A stretch of 8,565 bases of DNA from an uncultured Alphaproteobacteria bacterium (lineage in GTDB: Bacteria; Pseudomonadota; Alphaproteobacteria; Rhodobacterales; Rhodobacteraceae). The stretch is taken from assembly GCA_929200295.1 (NCBI GenBank), contig CAKMZE010000074.1, positions 1,292 to 9,856 on the forward strand, written 5' to 3'. Position numbers and translations under genes: made by a program. Below, piece by piece: positions 7,483-8,565 of this stretch (its first letter is position 1; each line of letters begins with the position of its first letter). The notes beneath the pieces were generated by a model. That model was not told where the DNA came from, made no database searches, and saw only the letters and a list, made by a program, of their open reading frames with translations.

Positions 7483-7512
7483 AGAAAAAGCCACGTTGAA
7501 CCCAACGTGGCT
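7481..7512 (-). terminator. Rho-independent terminator of rpmG
   Basis: AGCCACGTTG (7489-7498) and CAACGTGGCT (7503-7512) form a perfect 10-bp stem with a 4-nt loop. On the minus strand the stem is followed by a T-rich stretch (complement of the A-rich 7481-7488), 28 nt past the rpmG stop. On the plus strand the bases after the stem are AAAAATC, a poor U-tract, so for the convergent LysR gene it would be at best a weak terminator. Confidence 0.85.
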
Positions 7513-7540
7513 AAAAATCTTTTCAAAGACAAAAGATCGC

Positions 7541-7708
7541 TTACTTGATCTTGCCTTCTTTGTATTCCACATGTTTGCGCACAACAGGGTCATACTTTTT
7601 AATGACCATTTTTTCAGTCATTGTCCGCGCGTTCTTCTTTGTCACATAAAAATGCCCTGTGCCCGCAGAAGAATTCAGGCGGATTTTAATGGTGGTAGGC
7701 TTCGCCAT
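7541..7708 (-). CDS. rpmG: 50S ribosomal protein L33
   Basis: The 55-residue basic protein is large-subunit protein L33. It begins MAKPTTIKIRLNSSAGTGHFYV and ends in KYDPVVRKHVEYKEGKIK, the typical alphaproteobacterial form. It has no cysteines, so it is the zinc-independent (C-minus) type. The frame is open 15 codons further upstream, but that extension is not part of L33 and overlaps the -10 box; ATG at 7708 is chosen. A weak purine-rich GAGA lies before the start. A clear terminator follows, and it is probably a single-gene transcript. Confidence 0.97.
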   Translation of the reverse strand: MAKPTTIKIRLNSSAGTGHFYVTKKNARTMTEKMVIKKYDPVVRKHVEYKEGKIK

Positions 7709-7751
7709 AATGTCTCTTTCTCTGGTTTGCGGGTCCATCAGGACGCGGCGC

Positions 7752-7799
7752 ATTATATCTCTTGAAGCTGCCTTTTACGCGCCCGCGCGCTTGAGTCAA
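7752..7799 (-). promoter_or_regulatory. rpmG promoter region
   Basis: On the minus strand a perfect TATAAT (plus 7752-7757) lies 43 bp before the rpmG start, which would give a leader of about 37 nt. Its -35 position (GCGTAA at 17-bp spacing) is weak. Farther upstream TTGACT (plus 7794-7799) pairs with TAAAAG at 16-bp spacing as a possible second promoter. A GANTC site (GAGTC, 7793-7797) overlaps that TTGACT. Confidence 0.5.
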
Positions 7800-7890
7800 C
7801 CGCAAACACCCTTTGACCCCCACGAAAGTGATATCCACACCGATCTTAACGCACCACAGTCTCATTCTTAGGTTTAGAAATATCCCGGGG

Positions 7891-7940
7891 GTCTGGGGGC
7901 TGGCCCCCAGGTATCGCCTCGTCTGGGGGCCGGCCCCCAG
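7891..7940. repeat. Two near-identical 20-bp G/C palindromes, 30-bp period
   Basis: GTCTGGGGGCTGGCCCCCAG (7891-7910) and its near copy (7921-7940) differ at one base, T7901 versus C7931. Each contains a palindrome; CTGGGGGCCGGCCCCCAG in the second copy is perfect. The copies start exactly 30 bp apart; the 10 bp after each is not conserved. On the minus strand they follow the 3' end of rnpB by about 12 nt, and the left one continues into ACCCCCGGGATATTT. From memory, similar G/C palindromes with a CCCCGGGATATTT-like tail are scattered between genes in Rhodobacteraceae, so this is probably a REP-like dispersed repeat. No U-tract follows, so it is not a canonical terminator. Confidence 0.85.
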
Positions 7941-7952
7941 AGCAGGTTTAAG

Positions 7953-8333
7953 ACGCGCGGATGATCTGTAAGCCGGATTTTGTCATAGATCTGCGATGAG
8001 ATCCGAGACGACCATTCATCTCAACATGTTGTTACCAACATGCCTCTCGCTGCCAACCCGGACTTTTCAGGGTTAAGCTCCCCTGCCTTGCGGCGCAAAG
8101 TCCCTATTTGGCATTGCTCCCGGTGGGGCTTGCCGTGCCGTTTGCGTTGCCGCAACCGCGGTGGGCTCTTACCCCACCGTTTCACCTTTACCCCTTTATA
8201 AAGGGTAGTTTGTTTTCTGTGGCGCTTTCCCTAGGGTTACCCCCGCCGGGTGTTACCCGGCACCGTGCTTATTGGAGTCCGGACTTTCCTCGTGCCAGCG
8301 AACCAGCCCGCGGCCGTCCAATCATCCACGCAT
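7953..8333 (-). ncRNA. rnpB: RNase P RNA (catalytic, bacterial type A)
   Basis: The minus strand carries the conserved blocks of the RNase P ribozyme, which trims the 5' leader of pre-tRNA in the cytoplasm. Near the 5' end is GAGGAAAGTCCGGACTCC (plus 8274-8291, the P4 half). Next come a P9-type stem-loop with GTAA loop (GCCGGGTAACACCCGGC), GGTAAGAGCCCACCGCGG, and GCCAAATAGGG. The tRNA-CCA binding L15 region CCGGGTTGG follows, then a hairpin CATGTTG-GTAA-CAACATG (8025-8042) in the P18 position, and the 3' block ATCCGGCTTACAGATC (near 7964-7979). P1 closes the molecule: GGATGAT (8321-8327) pairs with ATCATCC (7959-7965), extending to 13 bp with two wobbles at 8321-8333 / 7953-7965. The ends are set by this helix and may be off by a few bases. 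Confidence 0.96.
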
Positions 8334-8338
8334 ATAAA

Positions 8339-8367
8339 TCGCTACGCGGCAAACGGCCCGTCGTCAA
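8339..8367 (-). promoter_or_regulatory. Candidate rnpB promoter inside the end of the amidase gene
   Basis: On the minus strand TTGACG (plus 8362-8367) and TAGCGA (8339-8344) are 17 bp apart. The predicted start is near 8332, which coincides with the outer end of the RNase P helix P1. The -35 lies in the last codons of the amidase gene and the -10 begins with its TAG stop codon. The -10 is weak by the general consensus; processing from an amidase read-through transcript is the alternative. Confidence 0.45.
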
Positions 8368-8565
8368 CGGGAAAGCGTGCCGCAAGCTCGCCCAAAAGCG
8401 CCATATCACTTGTATCCAGCGGCCCTTGATAGCCGGGCCTGAATCGCAAACGAAAGCTTTGCAAGAGCACCTCATCAGTCACATCTGACGTATAACCAAA
8501 GGTTCTCATGCATGACCGAAACGCGCTTTGGGGTTCAGGCGCGACCCCACCCGCTGGCCAAATGG
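8342..8565 (-). CDS. N-acetylmuramoyl-L-alanine amidase, C-terminal part (AmpD/AmiD-like)
   Basis: The frame is open from the right edge to a TAG at 8342-8344, giving 73 residues and no start. They include IWPAGGVAPEPQ, FRSCMRTFGYTSDVTDEVLLQ, FRLRFRPGYQGPLDTSD and LLGELAARFP near the end. This resembles the short peptidoglycan-binding-like C-terminal region of AmpD/AmiD (Amidase_2) enzymes, where an FGY segment is followed by AFQxxFRP. Such enzymes cleave the amide bond between MurNAc and the stem peptide, in cell-wall recycling or turnover. The catalytic zinc domain lies outside the window, so activity and cellular location cannot be judged. The family call rests on this tail only. Confidence 0.75.
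   Translation of the reverse strand, partial: IWPAGGVAPEPQSAFRSCMRTFGYTSDVTDEVLLQSFRLRFRPGYQGPLDTSDMALLGELAARFPVDDGPFAA

Noticed and set aside
7489..7520. Strong terminator for the LysR gene in the plus direction
   Set aside because: The bases after the stem on the plus strand are A-rich, not T-rich; the T-run is on the minus strand and serves rpmG.
7659..7871. Plus-strand open frame of 70 codons
   Set aside because: It is antisense to the rpmG start and promoter and has no ribosome binding site or protein-like features.
7891..7940. Twin palindromes as a CRISPR array
   Set aside because: There are only two copies, the separation is 10 bp, the units are strongly palindromic, and no cas gene is present.
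8108..8488. Plus-strand open frame of 126 codons
   Set aside because: It runs antisense through the conserved core of rnpB and the amidase end; base conservation there is explained by the RNA.

Overview
The window looks like ordinary core chromosome from an alphaproteobacterium, most likely a marine Rhodobacteraceae (Roseobacter-type) species. The support is a GcrA cell-cycle regulator, a cysteine-free 55-residue L33, an argD-argF pair of alphaproteobacterial type, a type A RNase P RNA, and G+C-rich palindromes of the kind common in that family. The family placement is inferred from remembered protein and RNA patterns; no search was run.

Layout, left to right. Positions 1-80 hold the probable tail of an upstream plus-strand gene and its rho-independent terminator. 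hrpB (DEAH-type helicase) follows on the plus strand and converges, with only 7 bp between stop codons, on the minus-strand argD-argF pair (acetylornithine aminotransferase, then ornithine carbamoyltransferase). A 255-bp intergenic region separates argD from a divergent ten-helix EamA/DMT transporter, whose start codon sits exactly where transcription from a good upstream promoter should begin. gcrA and a LysR-type regulator follow in tandem on the plus strand, 18 bp apart. The LysR gene converges on the minus-strand block rpmG (50S protein L33), rnpB (RNase P RNA) and the C-terminal end of an AmpD/AmiD-like N-acetylmuramoyl-L-alanine amidase that runs off the right edge.

How the genes relate. 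argD and argF supply two steps of arginine synthesis and are almost certainly co-transcribed. gcrA is a global regulator that in Caulobacter works with CcrM methylation at GANTC sites; one GANTC lies in the rpmG upstream region. rnpB and rpmG are translation and RNA-processing housekeeping genes. The other neighbours have no obvious shared pathway.

I found no CRISPR array, insertion sequence, prophage, toxin-antitoxin or defence system, and no sign of a new multi-gene system. What merits a second look is regulatory: a candidate leaderless transporter mRNA, an rnpB promoter that appears to lie in the end of the amidase gene with its -10 on the stop codon, a twin 20-bp G/C palindrome at exact 30-bp spacing after rnpB, and unexplained inverted repeats upstream of hrpB and between argD and the transporter.
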